Assembly (NCBI RefSeq): GCF_014306155.1
Contig: NZ_JACRWH010000032.1
Span: forward strand, 1-23,362
DNA length: 23,362 nucleotides
DNA from: Holdemanella hominis
Lineage (GTDB): Bacteria > Bacillota_I > Bacilli_A > Erysipelotrichales > Erysipelotrichaceae
Direction: 5' to 3'
The notes below the pieces were generated by a model. It did not search any database and was not told the origin of the DNA. It saw only the letters and a program-made list of their open reading frames with translations. Below, piece by piece: positions 14,577 to 21,396 of the stretch. Made by a program: the position numbers and the translations under genes. How positions within the stretch are numbered: the stretch's first letter is position 1; each line of letters begins with the position of its first letter.

Positions 14577-15830
14577 ATGCGTTATGTCCACCAATTAATG
14601 TATTTCGTTTTTTAGCGGTCGCAAAGTCTAAGGCGTTCATCCCTTTTAAGATGGCATTCTTGCCATAGCGATGCTTGATTTGAACTAAGGTTTCCTGTAG
14701 CTTTTTTTCTCGTTCTACTTTTCCTACGTCTGTAAATAAATCATAATTCTCATAATAATATTCATCTTTCACGTCTTGAAAACCAATCGCAATCTGTCGA
14801 ATGGGATAGTTTGGATTCACAATGCGAATATAGAGTCGTTTAAATTCTTCTAATAAGATGGAATAGGAGTTTGTACAGTTGGTAATCTTACATGAGCCAC
14901 AGCTTGGTTTGATACAATCTTTAGAGTAGCTAATCATAAGAGAAATTTGTTTAGTCACTAAATGTTTCTCGGTTAATGTCAATACATTTTGATCCACCAT
15001 TTCTTTCATAACCACAAAGGCATTTTGGTAGGAATAATCCTCAAAAAGAATTTGGGAATTGGATATAGAATGTTATTTCGATTTATAATTTTTAATGTCT
15101 TGAATGGTCGTAGGCTCTTTGCCCCAAGCATGGTCAATGATATATTCGGCATTCACACCAAATTCTTTATATAATATTTCAATAGGAAATTGACACAAGT
15201 CATACATGTCATAAATGCCTAATTTGTGTAATCTTCTTTCCGTTCCATTTCCAAGCATCCAAAAATCTGTTAATGGAACATGATGCCATAATGTTTGGCG
15301 ATATAAGTCTTCATTTAAATAGGCCATGCGATCGGCATTGTGCTTGGCGGATATATCCATCGCAATCTTAGCTAAATACAGATTGGTTCCAATCCCAACA
15401 GTCGCTGTAAGACCTGTTTTTTCATAAATTCGATCTAATATTTTTTTGCGAGATTTTTAGCACTTACTTGATAGAGTTTTAAATAGCTTGTGACATCCAA
15501 AAAGGATTCGTCAATGGAATAGACATGAATATCTTCTTTGGCAATAAATTCCAAGAAGACTTTATAAACTTTGCAGCTATATTCCATATATAGATGCATT
15601 CTAGGTGGAGTAATCATATATTCAATTTTTGGATCAATCTCAAAAATACGACCACGACTCGATACGCCTAATTTCTTAATGGCTGGTGTTGCAGCAAGAG
15701 TAATGGCACCACCACCTCGTGTAGGATCTGCCACCACAAGGTTGACTTCAAATGGATCAAGGCCAAGTTCCACGCATTCTACGGATGCATAAAAGGATTT
15801 TAAATCAATACATAAATATGTTTTTTGCAT
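14572..15830 (-). pseudogene. Y-family DNA polymerase (UvrX/UmuC/DinB-like), broken
   Basis: Translesion polymerase of the UV-damage repair/UmuC type, about 420 residues if intact. Start ATG at 15830 with GGAGG upstream. Catalytic residues are present: Asp9 in CIDLKSFYASVE and Asp107/Glu108 in YSIDESFLDVT. The next conserved part (KILDRIYEKTGLTATVGIG, TNLYLAKIAMDISAKHNADR) is in another frame. A single missing A in the A7 run (plus-strand T7, 15441-15447) makes the first frame end at TAG 15437. The frame then runs through the HhH/thumb and stops at an in-frame TAA (15075-15073), after which ISNSQILFEDY and the little-finger domain continue in the same frame to 14572. One frameshift and one nonsense codon mean no full enzyme is made, unless these are sequencing errors. 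Confidence 0.85.
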
Positions 15831-15863
15831 AAATACCTCCACACCCCATATCGTTCGTATAAA

Positions 15864-15892
15864 ATCATAGTTAAAAATAAATAAAAATTCAA
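15864..15892 (-). promoter_or_regulatory. Promoter of the Y-family polymerase gene
   Basis: On the minus strand: -35 TTGAAT (15892-15887), exactly 17 bases, -10 TATGAT (15869-15864). The -35 overlaps the shared 25-bp box. Confidence 0.7.
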
Positions 15893-15909
15893 GATAGATT
15901 TGAGACTTT
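15885..15909 (-). repeat. 25-bp shared regulatory box, copy 2 (polymerase promoter)
   Basis: Exact inverted copy of 14169-14193, with the same relation to the -35 element. It lies between the polymerase and the divergent repressor gene. Confidence 0.8.
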
Positions 15910-15982
15910 ATTAAAAAGTTAATAAATTTTCACTGGTATTTTATTTATTTTTTGATACTATATAGATAAAGGTGGTGTAACT

Positions 15983-16573
15983 ATGCAGTTAAGGCAATTA
16001 TTACTACAATATGAGATTGAAAATAACATTAAACATGATGAGGCGGCTAAAAGAATAGGAATTGGGCGTGCTACATATTTTCGTTGGTTAAAGGGTGAAA
16101 GCACACATTTAAAGGCCAATACATTAAAGAAACTATCCGATATGCTGGATTGTGATGTCAAAAGTATTTTGGATGAGGAAGAAAGAATCAAACCAATCGT
16201 TGGTAGTGTAAAAGCCGGATATGATGTCTTTCCAATGGAAGATATTGAGGGATATATTGAATTAAATCGTCATGATGGAAAAAAAGGCGATTACTTTTTA
16301 CGTGTACGTGGAGACTCTATGATCAACGCTCATATATATGAGGGGGATCTTGTCTTTGTGAAACAGACAAATAAAGTGGAATCTGGAAGTATTGCGATTG
16401 TACTTGTGGGTGAGGAAGCAACATTAAAGCGTGTTTTATATAAAAAGGGTTTAATGATTTTAGAAGCCGCAAATCCTAAGATTGACACAAAGGTTTTTAC
16501 GCCTGAAGAAGTTGAAAAATTGCCGGTAAAGATTATTGGGAAAGTCTTATATGCTCGTAGAGACTTTGATTGA
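15983..16573 (+). CDS. XRE/S24 self-cleaving repressor (HdiR/LexA-like)
   Basis: 196 residues. The N-terminal XRE-type HTH (residues ~18-60) contains DEAAKRIGIGRATYFRWLKG and is not the LexA-type wing. It is joined to a peptidase S24 domain: predicted cleavage at Ala78-Gly79 (GSVKAGYDV), Ser112 in RGDSMINAHIYEGDLVFV, and Lys149 in GEEATLKRVLY. This architecture matches HdiR-like repressors that run SOS-type responses in some lactic acid bacteria. The ribosome binding site is GGTGGTG. It is divergent from the Y-family polymerase with the 25-bp box between them, so it is the natural candidate to repress the polymerase and the YolD-like gene. The histidine-phosphatase gene begins 12 bases downstream. 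Confidence 0.9.
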   Translation: MQLRQLLLQYEIENNIKHDEAAKRIGIGRATYFRWLKGESTHLKANTLKKLSDMLDCDVKSILDEEERIKPIVGSVKAGYDVFPMEDIEGYIELNRHDGKKGDYFLRVRGDSMINAHIYEGDLVFVKQTNKVESGSIAIVLVGEEATLKRVLYKKGLMILEAANPKIDTKVFTPEEVEKLPVKIIGKVLYARRDFD

Positions 16574-16585
16574 GGGAATGATTGA

Positions 16586-17161
16586 ATGAAGATTTGGATT
16601 ACTAGACATGGCCAAACAGCTTTAAATAAGCAAAAATTAATGCAGGGACTTACAGATGAACCTTTAAATGAGACGGGAATTCAACAAGCGAAAGAGGCCA
16701 GAAAAAAGATTGGTGATATTCATTTTGATGCGGTATATGCAAGTCCTCTACAAAGAGCGATTCAGACAGCATCGATTATTGGCAATGTAGATCAAAAGGA
16801 TGTAAAGATTGATTCTCGTATTATTGAAGTGGATTTTGGGAATTACGAGCTTCGTAGCTACTTTAAATTAGGATTAAAAATGACTTCCTATTGGGCTTTT
16901 CCTGAATTATTGCCAAATCCTAAGTCGGTTGAATCTGTCAAAAGTATGGTCAAACGAAGTCAATCCTTTTTAAAGGAACTTGAAAAGAAGAATTATGAGA
17001 ATGTATTGATTGTATGCCATGGTGGTATCATCCGTTCTTTATGTGGCTATCTAGAAGATCGTAAAAATGGTATTAAGTGGAGACCAAAGCCAAACAATTG
17101 TGAGATTCGTGTTTATGAATCCAATCATGGTAAGCATACATTCATTGAAACATTCAAGTAA
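16586..17161 (+). CDS. Histidine phosphatase family protein (phosphoglycerate mutase-like)
   Basis: 191 residues. The phosphohistidine motif is at the start, WITRHGQTALN (Arg7, His8), with Arg57 in YASPLQRAIQTA, Glu81 in RIIEVDFGNYE, and the second His145 in VLIVCHGGIIRS. These fit a cytosolic broad-specificity phosphatase; the short length and lack of mutase-specific inserts argue against cofactor-dependent phosphoglycerate mutase. Ribosome binding site GAGGG precedes the ATG. Probably cotranscribed with the repressor gene. Substrate unknown. Confidence 0.88.
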   Translation: MKIWITRHGQTALNKQKLMQGLTDEPLNETGIQQAKEARKKIGDIHFDAVYASPLQRAIQTASIIGNVDQKDVKIDSRIIEVDFGNYELRSYFKLGLKMTSYWAFPELLPNPKSVESVKSMVKRSQSFLKELEKKNYENVLIVCHGGIIRSLCGYLEDRKNGIKWRPKPNNCEIRVYESNHGKHTFIETFK

Positions 17162-17212
17162 GAGATGAAAAGAATAAATAAAACGAAATAGAAGTTTGGA
17201 GGTTACAAGTGC

Positions 17213-17452
17213 ATGAAAATGGATAAGATGATGTGTGGAAGTAGAGAATTAGAATTCGCCATTTTTTGTATTGAAAATGTTGCGTCAAGACTTCATGTTG
17301 ATGCACAAAAGATATATGTAGCCTTAAGCGAGCAGACAAACATTTTGAACGATTATATTATCCCAGAGTATGAGGTATTGCACACACAAAGTAAGGATTA
17401 TATTGTGGATGATATTATTGACGTTATGCACGAAAGGGGTGTAAAGCTATGA
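17213..17452 (+). CDS. DUF3791 protein, first gene of a coupled triad
   Basis: 79 residues. GGAGG at 17198-17202 precedes the ATG by 10 bases; another ATG (17219) is in frame. The pattern fits DUF3791: ELEFAIFCIENVASRL, then DAQKIYVALSEQTNILNDYI and PEYEVLHTQSKDYIVDDIID. It is small, helical and acidic in its second half, as expected of an antitoxin-like partner. Its TGA overlaps the ATG of the DUF3990 gene (ATGA). No function is assigned in the family. Confidence 0.75.
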   Translation: MKMDKMMCGSRELEFAIFCIENVASRLHVDAQKIYVALSEQTNILNDYIIPEYEVLHTQSKDYIVDDIIDVMHERGVKL

Positions 17453-17919
17453 TCTTATATCATGGTTCATTTGTAGCGGTGAATCAGCCGGATTTGGTAC
17501 ATTCTAGAAAGAATGTAGATTTTGGAAAGGGCTTCTACGTAACTCCAATTTTTGAACAAGCAAAAAAATGGTGTAACCGATTTAAACGACGTGGCAAAGA
17601 AGGCATTGTATCACGATATATCTTTGATGAAGAATCATGTAAAGATTTAAAGGTATTGAAATTTGAGGCCTACTCAGAAGATTGGCTAGATTTCATTTTG
17701 AACTGCAGAAGCGGACAAGACGGTACAGATTATGATCTTATTGTTGGTGGTGTTGCGAATGATAAGGTGTTTAATACAGTAGAGCTGTATTTTGATGGAT
17801 TCATTGATAAAGCAGAAGCCATTAAAAGGTTACAATATGAGAAACCCAATTTGCAGATAGCTTTTCGAACAATAAAGGCACTTTCATATCTGAAATTTGA
17901 GGGGAGTGAAAAACTATGA
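17449..17919 (+). CDS. DUF3990 protein, ADP-ribosyltransferase-like
   Basis: 156 residues. The N-terminus has YHGS (His5), then DFGKGFYVT (24-32, with Tyr30) and QAKKW (37-41). Later, DYDLIVGGVANDKVFNTVEL leads into the C-terminal helices. This H...Y pattern with a G-F-Y-x-T strand is what ADP-ribosyltransferase-fold proteins show, and DUF3990 is considered a member of that superfamily. It is translationally coupled on both sides by 4-base ATGA overlaps, with DUF3791 upstream and a small helical protein downstream. That gene order suggests an effector with two small partners, possibly toxin-antitoxin or anti-phage; this is inference. No signal peptide is seen. Confidence 0.8.
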   Translation: MILYHGSFVAVNQPDLVHSRKNVDFGKGFYVTPIFEQAKKWCNRFKRRGKEGIVSRYIFDEESCKDLKVLKFEAYSEDWLDFILNCRSGQDGTDYDLIVGGVANDKVFNTVELYFDGFIDKAEAIKRLQYEKPNLQIAFRTIKALSYLKFEGSEKL

Positions 17920-18128
17920 AGGCAAATCCAATTCTTTTGCAGAAGAAATATGCTCGTGTTGTAGAACTTTTTGCGAAAGAGAATAATGTTTCATTGGAAA
18001 AGGCTTTAGACATATTTTATCGGTCAAAGCTTTATCAACTCATGAGTGAAGGAGTATCCGATATGCACTGCATGAGTGACGAATATCTAGTTTGTGAACT
18101 CGAAGAAGAATGTAAGTATACAAAATAG
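17916..18128 (+). CDS. Small helical protein, third gene of the triad
   Basis: 70 residues; starts with a 4-base overlap with the DUF3990 gene, and GGGGAG at 17901-17906 serves as ribosome binding site. Sequence: KKYARVVELFAKENNVSLEK forms helix pairs, then LDIFYRSKLYQLMSEGVSDM, and an acidic, Cys-containing tail (HCMSDEYLVCELEEECK). It has no enzymatic motif. It is found directly after DUF3990 here, consistent with a partner or regulator. I do not know a named family for it. Confidence 0.65.
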   Translation: MKANPILLQKKYARVVELFAKENNVSLEKALDIFYRSKLYQLMSEGVSDMHCMSDEYLVCELEEECKYTK

Positions 18129-18156
18129 CTTGCTTTCATGCATTATAAGAAAATGG

Positions 18157-18264
18157 ATGTCATATGCAGAAGGTGTTCAACTGATTTCAAAAGATGAAAA
18201 GATTTATTGTCTTCCTGAAAAAAACAATCCTCCAAACCATCAGGGCCGGGAGGATTTTGTGTAA
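18157..18264 (+). pseudogene. Possible C-terminal gene remnant
   Basis: A 35-codon stretch reads MSYAEGVQLISKDEKIYCLP and ends NHQGREDFV before a stop. Its composition is protein-like and the frame is open upstream into the end of the preceding gene, but there is no ribosome binding site, and part of it forms the terminator hairpin. It looks like the tail of a gene whose front is gone. Low certainty. Confidence 0.3.
18218..18260 (-). terminator. Terminator of the cupin gene (possibly bidirectional)
   Basis: Stem AATCCTCC / GGAGGATT (18226-18233 and 18249-18256) with a 15-base loop. On the minus strand it is followed by GTTTTTTTC. On the plus strand TTTTGTGT is a weaker tract that could also end the DUF3990 operon. 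Confidence 0.7.
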
Positions 18265-18277
18265 TTATGCAATATTT

Positions 18278-18631
18278 TTAATAAATGATAGCATCATTTA
18301 CTGTGAATCCGTCAAGTGAGTTTTCTTTCACCTGAATGCAAATATAAGTGATACTTGAATCACTTGCAGCAAAGAATTGACGTTTTGCCGCAGGGCTAAT
18401 TTTCAACCAGTCACCAGCAGTAATTTCGACAGTATCCCCATCAATGATAGCCGTTCCTTTTCCGGCAATAACCCCATAGATTTCTTCATTATTCTTATGA
18501 GAATGAACGAAAGGAACACTTGCACCAGCAAGAAAAGTATTAATACTTACTTCAGCACCGGTTAAAGAAAGTGCTTCATGAAGTTCTGTACGACCTTCAT
18601 TACCAACATTGATTTTTTTGTAGTTTGACAT
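18278..18631 (-). CDS. Small cupin-domain protein
   Basis: 117 residues from the ATG at 18631, which has GGAGG upstream; a longer in-frame start at 18658 overlaps the leader. A single cupin barrel is visible: LAGASVPFVHSHKNNEEIYG (motif 1, metal-binding His-x-His...Glu), VIAGKGTAIIDGDTVEITAG, and SSITYICIQVKEN (motif 2 is poorly conserved). Metal binding is likely; the reaction is unknown. It is divergent from an HxlR-type regulator with a shared promoter region, so it is probably part of that regulator's regulon, perhaps in electrophile or redox stress. Confidence 0.85.
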   Translation of the reverse strand: MSNYKKINVGNEGRTELHEALSLTGAEVSINTFLAGASVPFVHSHKNNEEIYGVIAGKGTAIIDGDTVEITAGDWLKISPAAKRQFFAASDSSITYICIQVKENSLDGFTVNDAIIY

Positions 18632-18670
18632 TTGAATGACCTCCATTTTTATTTGCAACCTTGTTGCTTG

Positions 18671-18698
18671 ATTATAGTATAATCATTTACGCATTCAA
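18671..18698 (-). promoter_or_regulatory. Cupin gene promoter
   Basis: On the minus strand: -35 TTGAAT (18698-18693), 16-base spacer, perfect -10 TATAAT (18676-18671). Confidence 0.7.
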
Positions 18699-18703
18699 AA
18701 AAT

Positions 18704-18728
18704 AGTACGCACCTTTTTGTTACTGTAC
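18704..18728. promoter_or_regulatory. Candidate HxlR operator
   Basis: AGTA (18704-18707) and TACT (18721-18724) form an inverted pair separated by 13 bases. Two GTAC sequences (18705 and 18725) lie exactly 20 bp apart, two helical turns. The site sits between the cupin and HxlR promoters and touches the hxlR -35. Confidence 0.45.
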
Positions 18729-18752
18729 ATAATAAAATTAATGTGCCATAAT
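18724..18752 (+). promoter_or_regulatory. Promoter of the HxlR regulator gene
   Basis: -35 TGTACA (18724-18729), 17-base spacer, -10 CATAAT (18747-18752). Moderate match, partly covered by the candidate operator. Confidence 0.45.
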
Positions 18753-18776
18753 CTATATGTAATGAGGTGACTGCAT

Positions 18777-19103
18777 ATGAAGAAAAAAAATGAGCTTCCG
18801 GCATGTCCTGTAGCAACATCAGTGTCCTTAATAGGCGGTAAATGGAAGTTAATGATAATAAGAAATTTAAGAAATCGTCCATGGAGATTCAATGAACTTC
18901 AAAGAGATTTAGAAGGAATTTCTCAAAAAGTACTAACTGATAGTCTAAGACAAATGATAGATGATGGTCTTGTGTATAGAAATGATTATCATGAGAATCC
19001 ACCGAAAGTTTATTATGGACTTACAGACCTTGGAAAAGAAATGATGCCTATTATTGATGCATTGGCAGATTTTGGTAATTATTACAAAACGATTGTTGAT
19101 TAA
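18777..19103 (+). CDS. HxlR-family transcriptional regulator
   Basis: 108 residues, typical size. Winged helix with the family signature CPVATSVSLIGGKWK (Cys10 at the N-terminal position used as a redox switch in YodB/HypR-type members), then RNLRNRPWRFNELQRDLEGI, SQKVLTDSLRQMIDDGLVYR and YHENPPKVYYGLTDLGKEM. The ribosome binding site is GAGGTGA. Neighbours are a divergent cupin gene, and downstream a ruined flavodoxin-fold oxidoreductase and a zinc alcohol dehydrogenase. This is the usual company of HxlR regulators sensing quinones, diamide or aldehydes. Redox sensing through Cys10 is inferred. Confidence 0.92.
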   Translation: MKKKNELPACPVATSVSLIGGKWKLMIIRNLRNRPWRFNELQRDLEGISQKVLTDSLRQMIDDGLVYRNDYHENPPKVYYGLTDLGKEMMPIIDALADFGNYYKTIVD

Positions 19104-19124
19104 TATAGGATCCCCTTAACGGAT

Positions 19125-19159
19125 AAAGTGAACCAAAAATGAAAAAGGTTCACTTTTTT
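19125..19159 (+). terminator. Terminator of the HxlR gene
   Basis: Stem AAAGTGAACC / GGTTCACTTT (19125-19134 and 19147-19156), loop of 12, then TTT to 19159. Confidence 0.88.
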
Positions 19160-19242
19160 CATCAATATACTTAAGATAGAATGTAATGTGTTACACTATT
19201 TATATATAAAACATATGCTTATGAAAAGAAATGAGGAAATAT

Positions 19243-19817
19243 ATGAAATCATTAGTATATATAGATGCATGTATGCGTAAAGATTCTAGCACCCGCAGAA
19301 TTGCCAAGCCAATTATTTCTTAGCTATCTGAAAGATATACTATTACGAAGTTTGTTTTAAATGAACTTCCTCTTGAAATTGTAAAGGAAGATCGTATTCA
19401 ACAAAGAATGCATGGAAACTATGATCCACAATCATTATCATGGGCAAAGAAGATTCGTGATGCAGATCAAATCGTAATAGCTGCTCCGTTTTGGGATATG
19501 TCCTATCCGGCTGCACTTAAGAATTTTCTAGAATTCTGTTCCGTATTTAATGTAACTTTTAAAAGTGATGAAAAAACTTGTTATGGGAATTGTAGGGCAT
19601 AGAAACTATTATATATCACTACACGTGGTATGGATATTTCTACCTATGATCCATTCGAACTGGCCACACCTTATTTAAAGACGCTAAGTTGGCTTTGGGG
19701 ATTGGTCCTATGGATGTGATATCTGCACAGAACATGGACTATGTTTCGGATGATGAAGTAGAAAAGAAAGTGCAACAGGCTATAAAAACTGGATTACATC
19801 TTGTTGAAACTTGGTAA
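19243..19817 (+). pseudogene. Flavodoxin-fold NAD(P)H oxidoreductase (AzoR-like), decayed
   Basis: Start ATG at 19243 with GAGGAAAT upstream. Reads MKSLVYIDACMRKDSSTRRI, then an in-frame TAG at 19321 (a C-to-T change of CAG would explain it), LSERYTITKFVLNELPLEIV, and DPQSLSWAKKIRDADQIVIA leading into APFWDMSYPAALKNFLEF, the FMN/quinone-site strand typical of the family. A second TAG stands at 19600, KLLYITTRGMDISTYDPFEL follows, and after ~19680 a one-base shift is needed to reach GIGPMDVISAQNMDYVSDDE and the ending HLVETW. Two stops and one frameshift make it non-functional. The intact gene would have reduced quinones or azo dyes with NAD(P)H and FMN. TAG is a normal stop elsewhere in this window, so recoding is not an explanation. 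Confidence 0.88.
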
Positions 19818-19856
19818 ATTGTTTAACAATAAGAATAGAAAAGGAGTAAAAATTGT

Positions 19857-20891
19857 ATGTTGACATATGCGTATTTGGAAAAAGGAAAATTTGAGTTGAT
19901 GGAAAAACCAAAACCGATACTTCTTCATGAAAGGGATGCGATTGTAAAAGTAACACTTGCGAGCATTTGTTCAAGTGATCTGCATATTAAACATGGTAGT
20001 GTTCCTCGTGCAGTACCTGGTATTACTGTTGGACATGAAATGGTTGGGATTGTAGAAGAAGTAGGAAGTAAAGTGACTCATGTAAAGCCTGGAGATCGTG
20101 TAACGGTGAATGTGGAAACATATTGTGGAGAATGTTTTTTCTGCAAGAATGGATTTGTGAATAATTGTACGGATGATAATGGAGGATGGGCTCTTGGCTG
20201 TCGTATTGATGGTGGACAAGCTGAATATGTGCGTGTTCCTTTTGCAGATCAAGGATTGAATAAAATCCCTGAACAAGTTAGTGATCGGCAGGCTTTGTTT
20301 GTAGGGGATGTGTTAGCTACAGGATATTGGGCAACTCGTATTTCTGAAATCAAAGAAGAGGATACTGTATTGATTATTGGTGCAGGTCCTACAGGTATTT
20401 GTACTTTATTGTGTGTGATGCTTCAAAATCCAAAAAGAATAATCATATGTGAAAAAGATGAACATCGTATTGAATTTATCCATGAACATTATCCGGAAGT
20501 TTTAACAGTAACTCCAGAAGAATGCAAAAACTTTGTACTAGAAAATAGTGATCATGGTGGAGCAGATGTTGTTCTTGAAGTTGCGGGCGTACCCTCTACT
20601 TTTCAGCTTGCATGGCAATGTGCAAGACCAAATGCGATTGTGACAATAGTCGCTTTATATGATGAACCACAAGTTTTAGCACTTCCAGACATGTATGGAA
20701 AAAACTTGATCTTCAAAACAGGTGGTGTTGATGGTTGTAATTGTGAAAAGACTTTACAATTAATTGCACAAGGTAAGATCAATACAGAACCTTTGATTAC
20801 ACATACGTATCCTCTTAGTAAAATTGCCCAAGGGTATGATTTATTTGAAAATAAAAGAGATGGTGTAATTAAAGTGGCAATAGAGTGCTGA
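19857..20891 (+). CDS. Zinc-dependent alcohol dehydrogenase (MDR family)
   Basis: 344 residues; AAAAGGAGT precedes the ATG by ten bases. Catalytic zinc ligands are Cys38 (SICSSDLH), His60 and Glu61 (GHEMVG). The structural zinc lobe has Cys90, Cys93, Cys96 and Cys104 (YCGECFFCKNGFVNNC). The Rossmann motif GAGPTG is at 175-180, followed by an acidic Glu at the end of strand 2 (RIIICEKDEHR), consistent with NAD(H) preference. It oxidises an alcohol or reduces an aldehyde; the substrate is unknown. It lies 39 bases after the ruined oxidoreductase and may have been cotranscribed with it; a terminator follows. Confidence 0.93.
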   Translation: MLTYAYLEKGKFELMEKPKPILLHERDAIVKVTLASICSSDLHIKHGSVPRAVPGITVGHEMVGIVEEVGSKVTHVKPGDRVTVNVETYCGECFFCKNGFVNNCTDDNGGWALGCRIDGGQAEYVRVPFADQGLNKIPEQVSDRQALFVGDVLATGYWATRISEIKEEDTVLIIGAGPTGICTLLCVMLQNPKRIIICEKDEHRIEFIHEHYPEVLTVTPEECKNFVLENSDHGGADVVLEVAGVPSTFQLAWQCARPNAIVTIVALYDEPQVLALPDMYGKNLIFKTGGVDGCNCEKTLQLIAQGKINTEPLITHTYPLSKIAQGYDLFENKRDGVIKVAIEC

Positions 20892-20905
20892 TTTCAACTA
20901 CAGAA

Positions 20906-20957
20906 AAAGGAATCCGATAATCATGTATTTCAACATGGTTTCAGGATTTCTTTTTTT
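20906..20957 (+). terminator. Terminator of the alcohol dehydrogenase gene
   Basis: AGGAATCC (20908-20915) pairs with GGATTTCT (20944-20951) with one G-U, an inner CATG/CATG pair, and a TTTTTTT run (20951-20957). Confidence 0.75.
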
Positions 20958-21030
20958 GACATTTTTTAGCTGAATTAACTAATATAATAAGACATGTTTG
21001 TGAAAATTTATACCATATATTACAATAACA

Positions 21031-21064
21031 ACATTAATTGCTTGCGAATGCAAGCAATTAATGT
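21031..21064 (+). promoter_or_regulatory. Perfect 34-bp palindrome in the toxin-antitoxin promoter
   Basis: Arms ACATTAATTGCTTGC (21031-21045) and GCAAGCAATTAATGT (21050-21064) around GAAT. It covers the -35 (TTGCGA, 21042-21047) and runs up to the -10 TATAAT (21066-21071). It is placed as expected for the autoregulatory operator of the antitoxin/toxin complex. Confidence 0.8.
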
Positions 21065-21090
21065 GTATAATAAAGAAAAGGAGTGATACT

Positions 21091-21396
21091 ATGGCAAATA
21101 CAACTGCTGTTTATGCTAGAATAGATACCAAACTTAAAGATAATGCCGAGAGCATTCTTTCTCAGCTTGGCATTTCTCCATCCAGTGCAATTCAGATGCT
21201 TTATAGCCAAATCGTACTGAAAAAAGGTATCCCATTTGATTTGAAGCTTCCTTCTTCTGAACCATTAGCTGTTGGTGCAATGACAAAAAAACAGTTAGAC
21301 AAAGAGCTTCAAAAGGGAGTTGATTCCATCAATACTGGAAATGTGTATTCTGCAGATGAAGTAGATACAATACTCGCAAAAGAATTTGGAATATGA
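21091..21396 (+). CDS. RelB/DinJ-family antitoxin
   Basis: 101 residues from the ATG at 21091, which follows AAAAGGAG; a longer frame from 21061 overlaps the promoter. The ribbon-helix-helix N-terminus ANTTAVYARIDTKLKDNAES is followed by ILSQLGISPSSAIQMLYSQI and KKGIPFDLKLP, matching DinJ/RelB. The C-terminal part (KKQLDKELQKGVDSINTGNV) would wrap the toxin. Its TGA overlaps the toxin ATG (ATGA), ensuring coupled synthesis. It should bind the adjacent palindrome. Confidence 0.93.
   Translation: MANTTAVYARIDTKLKDNAESILSQLGISPSSAIQMLYSQIVLKKGIPFDLKLPSSEPLAVGAMTKKQLDKELQKGVDSINTGNVYSADEVDTILAKEFGI

Noticed and set aside
15845..15870. CGAAC half-site before the polymerase gene as a Bacillus-type LexA box
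   Set aside because: The second half (GTTCG) is missing at the right distance; the duplicated 25-bp box is a better operator candidate.
19243..19817. Stop-codon reassignment (TAG read as an amino acid)
   Set aside because: pyrG, efp and HU end in TAG at the expected places, and the gene also needs a frameshift.
20957..20992. TTGACA...TATAAT pair after the alcohol dehydrogenase terminator as a promoter
   Set aside because: The spacer is about 21 bases, too long for a normal promoter, and no gene follows before the toxin-antitoxin promoter.
20994..21086. 30-codon plus-strand ORF (MFVKIYTIYY...) before the antitoxin gene
   Set aside because: No ribosome binding site, and it runs through the operator palindrome and promoter.
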